64,000 bases of DNA from Marinilabilia salmonicolor JCM 21150 (GCF_000259075.1 NZ_AJKI01000011.1:248001-312000), one strand, 5' to 3'. Shown: positions 27,258 to 35,933, counted from the stretch's first letter. A program made the numbers and translations. Notes: generated by a model from the sequence alone, not told the origin.

Positions 27258-27494
27258 AAAACTACAGCATTAGCAAGAAATTAAACCCTAAGAATCGAAG
27301 TGAAAACCGGAGCAAACTCTTTTAAGGGCTATAAAAGTGCATATTATTCATTTTTAAAACAAGAGAAACACACTTACAGTTTTCACCCAATTTGCAATCA
27401 AAAAGTCGAAAGCGTCACAAAAATAAGCGAATATTTTAAAATCCATGTATTGAAAAGAAAAATAATCAACACATTCATTTTATTTTTAATCATT

Positions 27495-28565
27495 TTAAAT
27501 TGAATTAATATTCAATCCATCCAATAATTTGAAATACAATCCCACCGCTTCAGCTATCTCTTTTTTGCAAATGAACTCATCAGCGGTATGTGATCTGGCA
27601 GAATCTCCAGGCCCTATTTTGACAGTAGTAAACGGCAGACGTGCCTGATCTGAAGTAGTAGGAGAACCGTATTTCTGAAGTCCCAGTTGCTCCCCACGAA
27701 TCACAAAAGGATGATCAACAGGAATAGAGGAACTGTTCAACCGAAATGAGCGTGCCTGCAACCGGCAGTTCACCTTCTCCTGAATCAATTGAAAAAGTTC
27801 CTCATTACGGTAAAATTCATTAACCCTGACATCGACCATGAACTTACAAATATCGGGAACGACATTATGCTGCGAACCGGCTTCGACACCGGTAACGGTC
27901 ATCTTAACGGGTCCCAAAAAATCTGACTGCTCAGGAAACTGAAACGTTCGAAACCATTCCAACACAGGAAGAGCCTCATAAATGGCGTTCAAACCCTCAT
28001 CCCTGGCGGCATGACCGCTCCTCCCCAACACTTCACCATCAAGAACCATCAGTCCTTTTTCGGCTACAGCCATCTGCATTTGTGTCGGCTCACCAACGAT
28101 CCCGAGATCTACCGGGCCAAATTCTTCTATAATGGAAGCGACCCCGTCATCACCTGAAACTTCCTCTTCGGCGGTGGCCGAAAAAATCAAGTTATAAGTT
28201 TGTGGCGATTGTTCCAATTTCCGGAAAGCTGCAAGAAGGGCCACCACTGAAGCCCCTGCATCATTACTCCCCAATCCGATAATACGATCGCCCAACTCAG
28301 TAGGAACAAACGGGGGATAGGTCCACGCAGAGGAGGACTTAACTGTATCCAAATGAGAGTTAAGCAAAATGGTTGGTTTCTCTTCCGAAAAACCAGCGGA
28401 CTTTACCCATACATTATTCCCCTTTCTTTCAGGACTGAGCCCAAACGACTTCAGAGAATGCTCAAAGATATCGGCAACCGCCCCCTCTTCTCTGCTTAAA
28501 GACGGAGTGGCAACCATTTTTTTCAGAAGTTGTATGGATTCGGAAACAAAGGGATCTTGTGACAT
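27495..28565 (-). CDS. argE: M20 deacylase, probable N-succinylcitrulline desuccinylase
   Basis: 356 residues. M20 metallopeptidase with metal ligands in LLNSHLDTVKSS (His, Asp), GLGSNDAGASVVALL, and catalytic Glu in SATAEEEVSGDDG; a dimerisation domain in the middle (GRSGHAARDEG). In this phylum the acyl group is removed from N-acyl-citrulline after the transcarbamylase step. Because the ArgF' of this cluster has the succinylornithine-type residue Pro90, the substrate is probably N-succinylcitrulline, not N-acetylornithine (inference). Lies between argB (345 bp) and argH (237 bp). Confidence 0.88.
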   Translation of the reverse strand: MSQDPFVSESIQLLKKMVATPSLSREEGAVADIFEHSLKSFGLSPERKGNNVWVKSAGFSEEKPTILLNSHLDTVKSSSAWTYPPFVPTELGDRIIGLGSNDAGASVVALLAAFRKLEQSPQTYNLIFSATAEEEVSGDDGVASIIEEFGPVDLGIVGEPTQMQMAVAEKGLMVLDGEVLGRSGHAARDEGLNAIYEALPVLEWFRTFQFPEQSDFLGPVKMTVTGVEAGSQHNVVPDICKFMVDVRVNEFYRNEELFQLIQEKVNCRLQARSFRLNSSSIPVDHPFVIRGEQLGLQKYGSPTTSDQARLPFTTVKIGPGDSARSHTADEFICKKEIAEAVGLYFKLLDGLNINSI

Positions 28566-28910
28566 ACAATAGATCGTTAGATTTTTAGAAATTAGAGATT
28601 AGAAATATCGTATAACATTGACATTTTGAATTTTATCAAAAAAACTCATTTAACCTGAACTATTCATAAATTATCGATTACAATGTTCAACTACCGGCTA
28701 AATACAGGCGTCCTCAATAAAATTGACTTGAAAATAAATCGTTATTCCCTTCATCAATTTTCTTTGCGGTTACCCGTACTTATTGGTATTTAAACATCTC
28801 ATGACGAAAACTTATGAATAGACCAGGCTAAGATTAAAAACTTAATTTCCAGAACTTTGAAAAAGATTAACGGACTATTGACATAAAAACAATTAATAAA
28901 CTCTCAAAAA
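28566..28910. other. Spacer between argB and argE with dispersed motifs
   Basis: About 345 AT-rich bases inside the arginine cluster. It holds a 21-base motif at 28800-28820 (also at 51318-51338 with two differences), the CATGAAT-like motif at 28813-28831, and a 20-base sequence at 28862-28881 that recurs exactly at 49623-49642. No open frame of note. Confidence 0.55.
28862..28881 (+). repeat. 20-base dispersed repeat, copy 1
   Basis: AAAAGATTAACGGACTATTG, identical to 49623-49642. In both places it directly follows an AT-rich box close to TAnnTTTG in the same direction. Role unknown. Confidence 0.6.
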
Positions 28911-29687
28911 CTATTCACCCAGGGTAGTTCCGCTACCCGGAACAGACAAACCTTCAGTATTGGTAATTACCACCTCTGATACGCCGTTTGCCAGTGAATT
29001 AAACCCATTTTCCAGCTTAGGAACCATTCCTTCCGAGATAATTCCCTCGTTGCGATACATATTGAATAACTCACGGTTAAGGAAGGGAATCACAGAGGTA
29101 TCATCATCAGGATTAATCAGAACACCCGGTTTTTCAAAACAAAACATCAGCCGGGTTTCCATGACTTTGGAAAACCCTGCTGCCAGGGATGAAGCAATGG
29201 TATCGGCATTGGTATTCAAAAGGGTTCCCTGTCCATCGTGTGTGAGTGGAGCAATCACAGGAACAATTCCCTGCTTCAACAAAGGAATAACGGGGGAGAT
29301 ATTCACCTCATCCACATCACCAACAAAACCGTAATCAATATCAGTTCCGGTACGTTTATGGGCTTTGATAAGATTCAGGTCAGCACCGGTAATCCCCATC
29401 GCATTAATATCCATAGCCTGCAACCCTGCAACTACAGCCTTATTCACCAGGCCTCCATAGACCATTGTAACCACCTCCAACATTTTCTCATCAGTAATAC
29501 GCCGACCTTCAACCATTTTAGTTTCTATTCCGAGGCGCTTGGCCATGGTCGTAGCGGAGCGTCCTCCTCCATGCACCAAAACTTTTGGTCCGGGGAGGGC
29601 AGAGAAATCTTCCAGAAAATCGTGAAGTGTTTCCGGACTCTCCAGCACTTTCCCTCCGACTTTGACAACGGTAAGTTGTTGATCCAT
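28911..29687 (-). CDS. argB: N-acylglutamate kinase (acetyl- or succinylglutamate)
   Basis: 258 residues. Amino-acid kinase fold: VVKVGGKVLE at the start, VLVHGGGRSATTMAKRLG, VNKAVVAGLQ, TGADLNLIKA and the nucleotide-binding LLNTNADTIASSLA. It phosphorylates N-acylglutamate, the second step of arginine synthesis; in the succinylated pathway the substrate would be N-succinylglutamate (inference from the neighbouring ArgF'). A perfect 7-bp inverted repeat (29703-29721) lies 16 bp before the start. Confidence 0.92.
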   Translation of the reverse strand: MDQQLTVVKVGGKVLESPETLHDFLEDFSALPGPKVLVHGGGRSATTMAKRLGIETKMVEGRRITDEKMLEVVTMVYGGLVNKAVVAGLQAMDINAMGITGADLNLIKAHKRTGTDIDYGFVGDVDEVNISPVIPLLKQGIVPVIAPLTHDGQGTLLNTNADTIASSLAAGFSKVMETRLMFCFEKPGVLINPDDDTSVIPFLNRELFNMYRNEGIISEGMVPKLENGFNSLANGVSEVVITNTEGLSVPGSGTTLGE

Positions 29688-29702
29688 ACTTCCTTTTCTT
29701 TT

Positions 29703-29721
29703 TTTTACAATTAGTGTAAAA
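29703..29721. promoter_or_regulatory. Inverted repeat just upstream of argB
   Basis: TTTTACA-ATTAG-TGTAAAA, a perfect 7-bp inverted repeat 16 bp before the argB ATG. Candidate operator or leader hairpin; it does not fit the ARG-box pattern. Confidence 0.35.
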
Positions 29722-29744
29722 GTTTTTTCTGAGTGCTTGATTCG

Positions 29745-29842
29745 AAAAGTTCAAGTTCAAGGCGTGTGAAAAATCTAAACCGCAGAATACTAATGTATTT
29801 GAGGATTTAGATTTTGAGCAACAACGCAGAAGTTGGACTTTA
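29745..29842. repeat. Nested palindromic element between argF' and argB
   Basis: Three nested stems: AAAGTTCAAGTTC / GAAGTTGGACTTT (29746-29758, 29829-29841; two mismatches), AAAATCTAAACC / GGATTTAGATTTT (29770-29781, 29803-29815) and AATAC-TAAT-GTATT (29786-29799). About 97 bp, fits a MITE-like or transcript-folding element. It fills almost the whole argF'-argB spacer. Confidence 0.6.
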
Positions 29843-29856
29843 TAGACAAAGATTAA

Positions 29857-30804
29857 TTACAATGATTCAAGCATACGTTTCAACACAGTCTGAGCGGAAA
29901 CCACACGGTTAGCCGCCTCCTGAACAACAATGGAATCCGGACTTTCAATCACACCGTCTGTAACCACCATATTCCGCCGCACCGGAAGACAGTGCATAAA
30001 CTTCGCTTTATTGGTCAATGCCATTTTTTCTTCATCCACCGTCCATGAACGATCGGTGGAAAGCACCTTTCCATACTCCGAAAAGCTTGCCCAACTTTTG
30101 GCATAAATAAAATCGGCACCTTCAAAGGCTTTTTTCTGATCGTATTCCACATGAACACCATCCATGAATTCAGGCGCCAGCTCATAACCTTTCGGATGGG
30201 TAACGGTCAGATCCACATCAGCGACCTTCATCCATTCCACAAAAGAGTTGGGAACCGCCTGAGGTAACGCTTTCGGATGCGGAGCCCATGTAAGTACCAC
30301 TTTAGGCCGTTGAACTGAACGATGCTCCTCAATGGTAACAAGGTCTGCAAATGCCTGAAGCGGATGACGGGTAGCCGACTCCATACTTATAACGGGACGA
30401 CCGGAGAGCTCAATAAACTGATTAAGAATCTTCTCACTATAGTCCTCCTCTTTATTCTCAAACCGGGCAAAGGACCTTACCCCTATAATGTCACAATATT
30501 GGCCAATCACCGGAACAGCCTCCCGGATATGCTCAGGTTTATCGCCGTCCATAATCACCCCTGTCTCTGTCTCCAGCTGCCATCCATCTTTATTGATATC
30601 CAGAATAATAACATTCATTCCCAGGTTGGTGGCTGCCTTTTGAGTACTCAAACGAGTGCGAAGACTGGAATTAAAAAAAATCAGAACCGCTGTTTTGTTC
30701 TTTCCCAGATGCTGATGTGCATAGGGATTCTTTTTAACTTCTGCTGCCTCTTTCAAGGCCTGGCTCAGATTGCCGATATCTGATGGAGTAAGAAATCTTC
30801 TCAT
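29857..30804 (-). CDS. argF': N-succinyl-L-ornithine transcarbamylase
   Basis: 315 residues. Carbamoyl-phosphate binding motif FFNSSLRTRLSTQ (44-56), HPLQAFADL, and the C-terminal HCLPVRRN. In this subfamily residue 90 decides the acyl group: Glu in the acetylornithine enzyme of Xanthomonas and Pro in the succinylornithine enzyme of Bacteroides fragilis. Here residue 90 is Pro (MDGDKPEH, 86-92), and the sequence around it (LETETGVIMDGDKPEH) follows the Bacteroides enzyme closely as I remember it. It forms N-succinylcitrulline from carbamoyl phosphate. Preceded by a low-complexity spacer and followed by a palindromic element. Confidence 0.92.
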   Translation of the reverse strand: MRRFLTPSDIGNLSQALKEAAEVKKNPYAHQHLGKNKTAVLIFFNSSLRTRLSTQKAATNLGMNVIILDINKDGWQLETETGVIMDGDKPEHIREAVPVIGQYCDIIGVRSFARFENKEEDYSEKILNQFIELSGRPVISMESATRHPLQAFADLVTIEEHRSVQRPKVVLTWAPHPKALPQAVPNSFVEWMKVADVDLTVTHPKGYELAPEFMDGVHVEYDQKKAFEGADFIYAKSWASFSEYGKVLSTDRSWTVDEEKMALTNKAKFMHCLPVRRNMVVTDGVIESPDSIVVQEAANRVVSAQTVLKRMLESL

Positions 30805-30837
30805 ATTTTTATTGTGTAAGTAGCACGTTTAAGAGTT

Positions 30838-30918
30838 GTTGGGTTTTGGGTTTTGAGTTTTAAGTTTTGAGTTCTGGGGTTCGGGTTCCGTTCCGAGGTT
30901 CGGGTCCCGGGTTGTGGG
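30838..30918. repeat. Degenerate G/T-rich simple repeat
   Basis: About 80 bases of repeated GGTTTTG / GAGTTTT changing into GGTTCGG / GGGTCCCG units with a step of 6-8 bases, in the spacer between proA and argF'. On the transcript it is C/A-rich. Likely slippage-prone; no coding potential. Confidence 0.65.
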
Positions 30919-30935
30919 AATTAAATCTGAGTGCC

Positions 30936-32183
30936 TCAAGGGCGAACTACGCCATCACTCTCAATCAACCATTTGTAGCTAGTAAGTTCCCGTAGTCCCA
31001 TAGGTCCGCGGGCATGAAGTTTCTGAGTACTGATTCCTATTTCTGCGCCCAATCCGAACTGAGCCCCATCAGTAAACGCGGTGGATGTATTGGCATAAAC
31101 GGCAGCTGCATCCACTTCATTAAAAAAGCGGGCAATTACATTCTTGTCCTCAGCCATAATTGCTTCACTGTGTCTTGAGCTGTAATGTGAAATATGCTTT
31201 AAGGCCTGGTCAAAATCATCAACCACTTTAACAGACATTCGAAGGCCCAGAAATTCTGTACCAAAAGAGGCTTCATCAGCCTTCCGGAGCAGGTTTTCAG
31301 GATAGTGTGACTGAAGAACTTCATAAGCCCGTTCATCAGCCTCAATGACAACATTCTTCATCGCCAGCGCGGCTACAACATCGGGCAGATCAGCCACACG
31401 ATCGGCATGAAGCACCAGACAATCAAGAGCATTACAAACGCTGGGCCTCCTTGTTTTAGCATTAAAAACAACCTTTTTTGATTTCTCCAAGTCGGCGGAA
31501 GCATCCACATACGTGTGTACAATTCCGGCACCAGTTTCAATCACCGGGATCCTGGATTCATTTCGGACAGAGTTTATCAACCCCTGAGAACCTCTCGGGA
31601 TAAGCATATCCACGTAACCATCAGCATGCATAAGATCCTGGGCCGCTTCCCGGTCGGGAGGCAGCAACTGAATAACATCTGATGAAACAGAATGCGAAAC
31701 CAGACACTCCCTGATAATTCCGACAGCTGCAAGATTAGAGTGCCAGGCATCCTGTCCTCCTTTTAATACAGAGACATTACCTGATTTAAAACACAAAGAA
31801 AAAACATCAAAAGTCACATTGGGACGGGCCTCATAAATCACCCCGACAACACCGATGGGTACGGTCACTTTTTTCAGTTTCAGTCCGGAAGGCACTGAAC
31901 GCCCATCCAAAACATCACCAAGCGGAGAGTTCATTCCCGCCACATCCCGCATATCAGATGCAATACCTTCAATTCTTTCTGCAGTAAGTTGAAGTCGGTC
32001 GTAACGTGGATCAGACTCTTTCATCCGCTCCAGATCCTTTTTATTGGCACTGAGCAGAAGAGCCGTTTTTGCCACCATAGTATCAGCAAGATCCAGCAAG
32101 ACCGTGCGTATGAAGTCATCACTCAGACGAACCATAACATTTGCCGCCTCCTTTGCTTTCTTAAATTGATCAAGGTTTGTCAT
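30936..32183 (-). CDS. proA: Gamma-glutamyl phosphate reductase
   Basis: 415 residues. Aldehyde-dehydrogenase-like fold; catalytic Cys in RRPSVCNALDCLVLH, cofactor region VPIGVVGVIYEARPNVTFD, and ending motif GPMGLRELTSYKW typical of ProA. It reduces gamma-glutamyl phosphate to glutamate semialdehyde with NADPH. It lies 29 bp after proB, and together proB-proA-proC form the whole proline pathway inside the arginine cluster. Confidence 0.97.
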   Translation of the reverse strand: MTNLDQFKKAKEAANVMVRLSDDFIRTVLLDLADTMVAKTALLLSANKKDLERMKESDPRYDRLQLTAERIEGIASDMRDVAGMNSPLGDVLDGRSVPSGLKLKKVTVPIGVVGVIYEARPNVTFDVFSLCFKSGNVSVLKGGQDAWHSNLAAVGIIRECLVSHSVSSDVIQLLPPDREAAQDLMHADGYVDMLIPRGSQGLINSVRNESRIPVIETGAGIVHTYVDASADLEKSKKVVFNAKTRRPSVCNALDCLVLHADRVADLPDVVAALAMKNVVIEADERAYEVLQSHYPENLLRKADEASFGTEFLGLRMSVKVVDDFDQALKHISHYSSRHSEAIMAEDKNVIARFFNEVDAAAVYANTSTAFTDGAQFGLGAEIGISTQKLHARGPMGLRELTSYKWLIESDGVVRP

Positions 32184-32212
32184 AACAAATCATTTTCTCT
32201 TCTCCTTATTCA

Positions 32213-33316
32213 CTAATGTACATCAGGATAAATAAAAAGATAATCATAATGTACCAACGGTCTGTACCTGCTATCTTCAAGATGGCGCTCCGCAACGGAT
32301 TTTTCATATTGAGCTCTACCTATACCGATAACACCCCCGTTATAGTCGCGAATTCTCAGCAAGTCACCCTTTTTAAAATCTCCCGAAAATGAGATTACTC
32401 CTGCAAGCAACAGACTTCTTGCTTTTTTACCGGTAAGGGCATTGCGGGCCCCCTCATTAACCTTTACCTCCGCCTTTGCAAACCCATCTGCATAAGCCAT
32501 CCATTTTTTAATGGCAGGCTTGGGACTGTCTGGTTCAAAACGGGTATGTTTAACACCCCCGGGATTGTGGGCCAGATCAAGGATTATATTATCGCGGGTT
32601 CCGTTGGCAATATGAACTGCAACACCTGAGTCAGCCGTTTTACGTGCAACGCGACATTTGGTTAGCATTCCACCACGCCCAAAATTACTTCTGGTAGTGG
32701 AGATGTATTTTTCCAAATCATCTTCCCCCTCTTTGATCAGCGGTACCAACTCAGCACCCGGATCTCCGGGCATTCCGGTAAAAATACCATCCACATTGCT
32801 GAGGATAAAAAGAGCCTCGGTCCCCATCATGGAAGCCACCATACCGGCAAGTTCATCATTATCAGTAAACATGAGCGCGGTTACCGACACTGCATCATTT
32901 TCATTTATTATTGGCACAATGTGGTTTTCGAGCAGCACCGAAAGGCAATTCTTCATGTTCAGATAATGCTCTCTGGTGCTAAAATCCTGTTTGGTCACCA
33001 GCACCTGCGAGCAGGTAAGTCCCCTGTTGCCAAACAACTGCGAGTAGATATTCACCAATTTCACCTGCCCCACAGACGACAACAACTGTCGCTCAGACAC
33101 CGGATCTTTGGCAATTTTCCGGGCCACCATACTCCGACCGGCAGCCACCGCACCACTGGAAACCAGCACTACACCAATTCCCAGTTTATGAAGTTTAGAT
33201 ATCTGCGCAGTAAGATGCTCAATCCTTTCCAGATCAAGATTTCCATCGGGTCGTGTAAGGACATTGGATCCGACTTTTATGGTAATTGATTTATAATACA
33301 GATCTGCTTTTGTCAC
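32213..33316 (-). CDS. proB: Glutamate 5-kinase with C-terminal PUA domain
   Basis: 367 residues. Amino-acid kinase domain about 1-260 (TIKVGSNVLTRPDGN, VLVSSGAVAAGRSMV, IINENDAVSV, NDELAGMVASMMG, GRGGMLTKCRVARKTADSG) and a PUA domain about 277-360 (RSLLLAGVISFSGDFKKGDL, GVIGIGRAQY). Product is gamma-glutamyl phosphate. The start overlaps the proC stop by 4 bp (ATGA type), so the two are translationally linked. Feedback by proline through the kinase domain is known for the family. Confidence 0.96.
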   Translation of the reverse strand: MTKADLYYKSITIKVGSNVLTRPDGNLDLERIEHLTAQISKLHKLGIGVVLVSSGAVAAGRSMVARKIAKDPVSERQLLSSVGQVKLVNIYSQLFGNRGLTCSQVLVTKQDFSTREHYLNMKNCLSVLLENHIVPIINENDAVSVTALMFTDNDELAGMVASMMGTEALFILSNVDGIFTGMPGDPGAELVPLIKEGEDDLEKYISTTRSNFGRGGMLTKCRVARKTADSGVAVHIANGTRDNIILDLAHNPGGVKHTRFEPDSPKPAIKKWMAYADGFAKAEVKVNEGARNALTGKKARSLLLAGVISFSGDFKKGDLLRIRDYNGGVIGIGRAQYEKSVAERHLEDSRYRPLVHYDYLFIYPDVH

Positions 33317-34119
33317 TTCTTTTTACTTCCGTTTTCAATTTTCTCAAATGAAGTAATCAATCCTTTAATGAGCGATGAACTAAAACCCTGATGTTCCATC
33401 TCGTTCAGCCCCGAAATGGTGATTCCTCTGGGAGTAGTCACCTTATCAATTTCTGCTTCGGGATGCGCTTCTCCCCGGATAATCAACTCTGCAGCTCCTT
33501 TCACCGTTTGTGAAGCTATTTTGAGTGCCAGATCGGAACCAAACCCAATCTCAACTCCTCCCTGTGTAGCTGCACGAATAAATCTGAGGGCAAATGCTAT
33601 TCCACATGCTGCCAGCACTGTTGCCGAAGCCATCAATTCTTCCGGAATAAACTGCACAGTTCCGGTAGGGTCAAATAGCTCTCTAATAACAGACTCCTGC
33701 TCTTCTGTAGCTTTGTAGGATGAGACACAGGTCATGGATTCTCCGATGGAGATGGCTGTATTGGGCATTACCCGGAAAATAGATTCTCTTCCGTTTGCCA
33801 TTTCTGAAATGCTTTGCGAATCAACCCCTGCAGCAAGAGAAATCAACAATGTTTCATCAGTGAGTGCCGGCTGAATCTCTGAGATGATATCCTCCAACTG
33901 ATAAGGTTTAACAGCCAGAATGACAACATCGGCATCGGTCACCGCCTTCAGGTTGTCCTGGCCAACAGAGATCCCGTATTCTTCCAACGACTTTATCAGA
34001 TGCACCCGACGACGGGTAACAATCACTTCTCCTTTAAAGGGTTTGTTTGATTTCACAAAACCTTTGGCTATGGCAGTTCCAAGGTTTCCCCCGCCTATAA
34101 TAGCAATTTTATTGATCAT
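33313..34119 (-). CDS. proC: Pyrroline-5-carboxylate reductase
   Basis: 268 residues. Rossmann motif IIGGGNLGTAIAKGF at the N-terminus, AVKPYQLEDII, and the conserved C-terminal region ASQTVKGAAELII followed by VTTPRGITISGLNEMEHQGF. Catalyses the last step of proline synthesis. It starts 13 bp after the HNH-type gene and overlaps proB by 4 bp. Confidence 0.97.
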   Translation of the reverse strand: MINKIAIIGGGNLGTAIAKGFVKSNKPFKGEVIVTRRRVHLIKSLEEYGISVGQDNLKAVTDADVVILAVKPYQLEDIISEIQPALTDETLLISLAAGVDSQSISEMANGRESIFRVMPNTAISIGESMTCVSSYKATEEQESVIRELFDPTGTVQFIPEELMASATVLAACGIAFALRFIRAATQGGVEIGFGSDLALKIASQTVKGAAELIIRGEAHPEAEIDKVTTPRGITISGLNEMEHQGFSSSLIKGLITSFEKIENGSKKK

Positions 34120-34132
34120 TCAGAATAGGTTT

Positions 34133-34729
34133 TTATTTTTCTCCAACCACTGGCTTTGACTGAACATTTACGTGAGACCAGTTTTCGCCGCGTTTTATTC
34201 GATGTAATTGAATTTCGCTAATCCCAAACTGACGGGCAATAATCTTAAGCCTGGTTTTTCTTCCGGGATCGGAAATCCGTTTTTTTAGCAACATCACCTG
34301 CGTATCGGTAAGCTTAGCTCCCTCACATGGTTTTCGGGCTTTCATCTTTTTCCGGCCTTCCAAAACCAACGGATTGCCCTGTTGATGATCAAACATATCC
34401 TTTTTATTCGCCCAGCGCAAGTTTTCCACAAAATTATTGCATTTATTGTAGTCCAAATGAATCACAAACGTTTGATCTTCTGAATCTTTACCAATAAACT
34501 GTTCAGCAACCAGTTTGTGCACATAAAAAGTTGTGGATTTACCAAAAGGTCTGAGTGGCAGTGTCCTGTATCCTTTTAACACGCCACCCTTTACGATGCA
34601 GGCATCACCTTTGTCATCTGCACAATAGCTGATGACACGTCCATAATTTGATACTGCATAGCGCTTTCTCAACGCTCCTTTTTTAAAGGGAATCTCTTTC
34701 CACTCTTCGTTCCAATAAGAATCAACCAT
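34133..34729 (-). CDS. NUMOD4/HNH homing-endonuclease-like protein with HTH tail
   Basis: 198 residues. N-terminal NUMOD4-like DNA-binding motif (WKEIPF...YAVSNYGRVISY, about 10-35), an HNH-3 type nuclease core (YVHKLVAEQFIG at about 88-99, then VIHLDYNKCNNFVENLRW at about 108-125 with the His, Asp/Asn and Asn residues in place), and a C-terminal helix-turn-helix (IIARQFGISEIQLHRIKRG, about 162-180). All nuclease residues appear intact. It sits tightly between argD (11 bp) and proC (13 bp) in the same direction, with no intron or intein in sight. It could be a free-standing homing gene or a domesticated DNA-binding regulator; neither can be shown here. Confidence 0.82.
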   Translation of the reverse strand: MVDSYWNEEWKEIPFKKGALRKRYAVSNYGRVISYCADDKGDACIVKGGVLKGYRTLPLRPFGKSTTFYVHKLVAEQFIGKDSEDQTFVIHLDYNKCNNFVENLRWANKKDMFDHQQGNPLVLEGRKKMKARKPCEGAKLTDTQVMLLKKRISDPGRKTRLKIIARQFGISEIQLHRIKRGENWSHVNVQSKPVVGEK

Positions 34730-34740
34730 AGCATAAGGGT

Positions 34741-35868
34741 TTAGGGAGCCAGAAGGCGGCCCAAAGCCCTGGTAAATACAGTTGCCTGTTCCACCGTCAA
34801 AGACAGTGGAGGAAGCAATCGAATGATATTGGTTGAAGAAACCCCTGTGAAAATATGTTCCTCATTCAAAAGTTTTTTCCGCAAAGAGGCCACCTCAGAA
34901 TCAAACTCAAGGCCAATCATGAGCCCACGTCCGCGCACCTCTTTGATACCATCCATTTTACCCAGCTCTGACAACAGAAAACTCCCTGTTTCAGCAGCAT
35001 TCCTGATCAACTCCTCAAATTCCATCACCTCCAGTACGGCAAGTCCTGCCGCACAAGCAAGGTAATTTCCTCCAAACGTGGCTCCAAGCATACCGTGCCT
35101 TGCCTCGATATCGGGACTTATCAGAACGCCACCCATGGGAAATCCATTGGCCATTCCTTTGGCTGTTGTTATTATATCGGGTTTAATATCTGCTTGTTGA
35201 AAAGCGAAAAAGTTTCCACTTCGCCCATATCCGGACTGAATTTCATCCAGAATAAGCTTACAATCATATTTTTTACTCAGTTGCTCCAGAGTTTGAAAGA
35301 ACGAATCATCCGGAATCTGTACTCCTCCAATTCCCTGAATTCCCTCAATGATAATAGCACAAACATCTCCGCTTTTCAGTTCTTCCTCCACCAGTTCAGC
35401 ATCATTGAGCGGCAAAAAGGAAACATCCATCCCCTTGTTGATATTGGCCTGTATTCTCACATTATCGGTCACACTAACCGCTGCAGATGTACGGCCATGA
35501 AACGCTTTATTAAAAGCAATAACTCTTTTCTTTCCTGTGGCAAAAGATGCCAGTTTCAATGCATTTTCGTTGGCCTCGGCACCACTGTTACACAAAAACA
35601 GGTGATAATCGTTCAATCCCGAAAGTTCTCCAAGTTTACGCGCCAATTCCTGCTGAAGCGGATTTATGACAGAATTGGAATAAAACCCAATCTTCTTCAA
35701 TTGATCATTGATACGCTTTATGTAGTGAGGATGCGAATGGCCAATGGAAATTACCGCATGACCACCATACAGATCCAAATACTCCGTACCCTGGTCGTCG
35801 GTCACATAACATCCCTTACCTGATACCGGAGTCACATCCATCAGCGGGTAAACATCGAAAAGTTCCAT
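34741..35868 (-). CDS. argD: Acetyl/succinylornithine aminotransferase
   Basis: 375 residues. Class III PLP aminotransferase: NSGAEANENALKLA (94-107), LILDEIQSGYGRSG with the PLP-binding Asp, and the Schiff-base Lys237 (TTAKGMANGFPMGG). It transfers an amino group from glutamate to N-acylglutamate semialdehyde. The gene follows argC by 169 bp, the spacer holding a long perfect hairpin, and precedes the HNH-type gene by 11 bp. Confidence 0.95.
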   Translation of the reverse strand: MELFDVYPLMDVTPVSGKGCYVTDDQGTEYLDLYGGHAVISIGHSHPHYIKRINDQLKKIGFYSNSVINPLQQELARKLGELSGLNDYHLFLCNSGAEANENALKLASFATGKKRVIAFNKAFHGRTSAAVSVTDNVRIQANINKGMDVSFLPLNDAELVEEELKSGDVCAIIIEGIQGIGGVQIPDDSFFQTLEQLSKKYDCKLILDEIQSGYGRSGNFFAFQQADIKPDIITTAKGMANGFPMGGVLISPDIEARHGMLGATFGGNYLACAAGLAVLEVMEFEELIRNAAETGSFLLSELGKMDGIKEVRGRGLMIGLEFDSEVASLRKKLLNEEHIFTGVSSTNIIRLLPPLSLTVEQATVFTRALGRLLAP

Positions 35869-35933
35869 ATTAACTATCTCCTATATTCCGGATTTCCGGG
35901 AAATTATTGCAAAAACACAAATTGGTTCGGAAA

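Noticed and set aside
27501-27514. Perfect ARG-box core TGAATTAATATTCA
   Set aside because: It lies in the last codons of argE, about 245 bp before argH and about 80 bp upstream of any promoter I can see; probably a chance match in AT-rich coding sequence, though worth remembering if ArgR footprints are mapped.
30838-30918. Possible CRISPR-like or protein-binding repeat array
   Set aside because: Units are 6-8 bases, degenerate and without spacers; simple repeat only.
35095-35823. 242-codon open frame opposite argD
   Set aside because: Antisense to conserved ArgD sequence; no domain seen.
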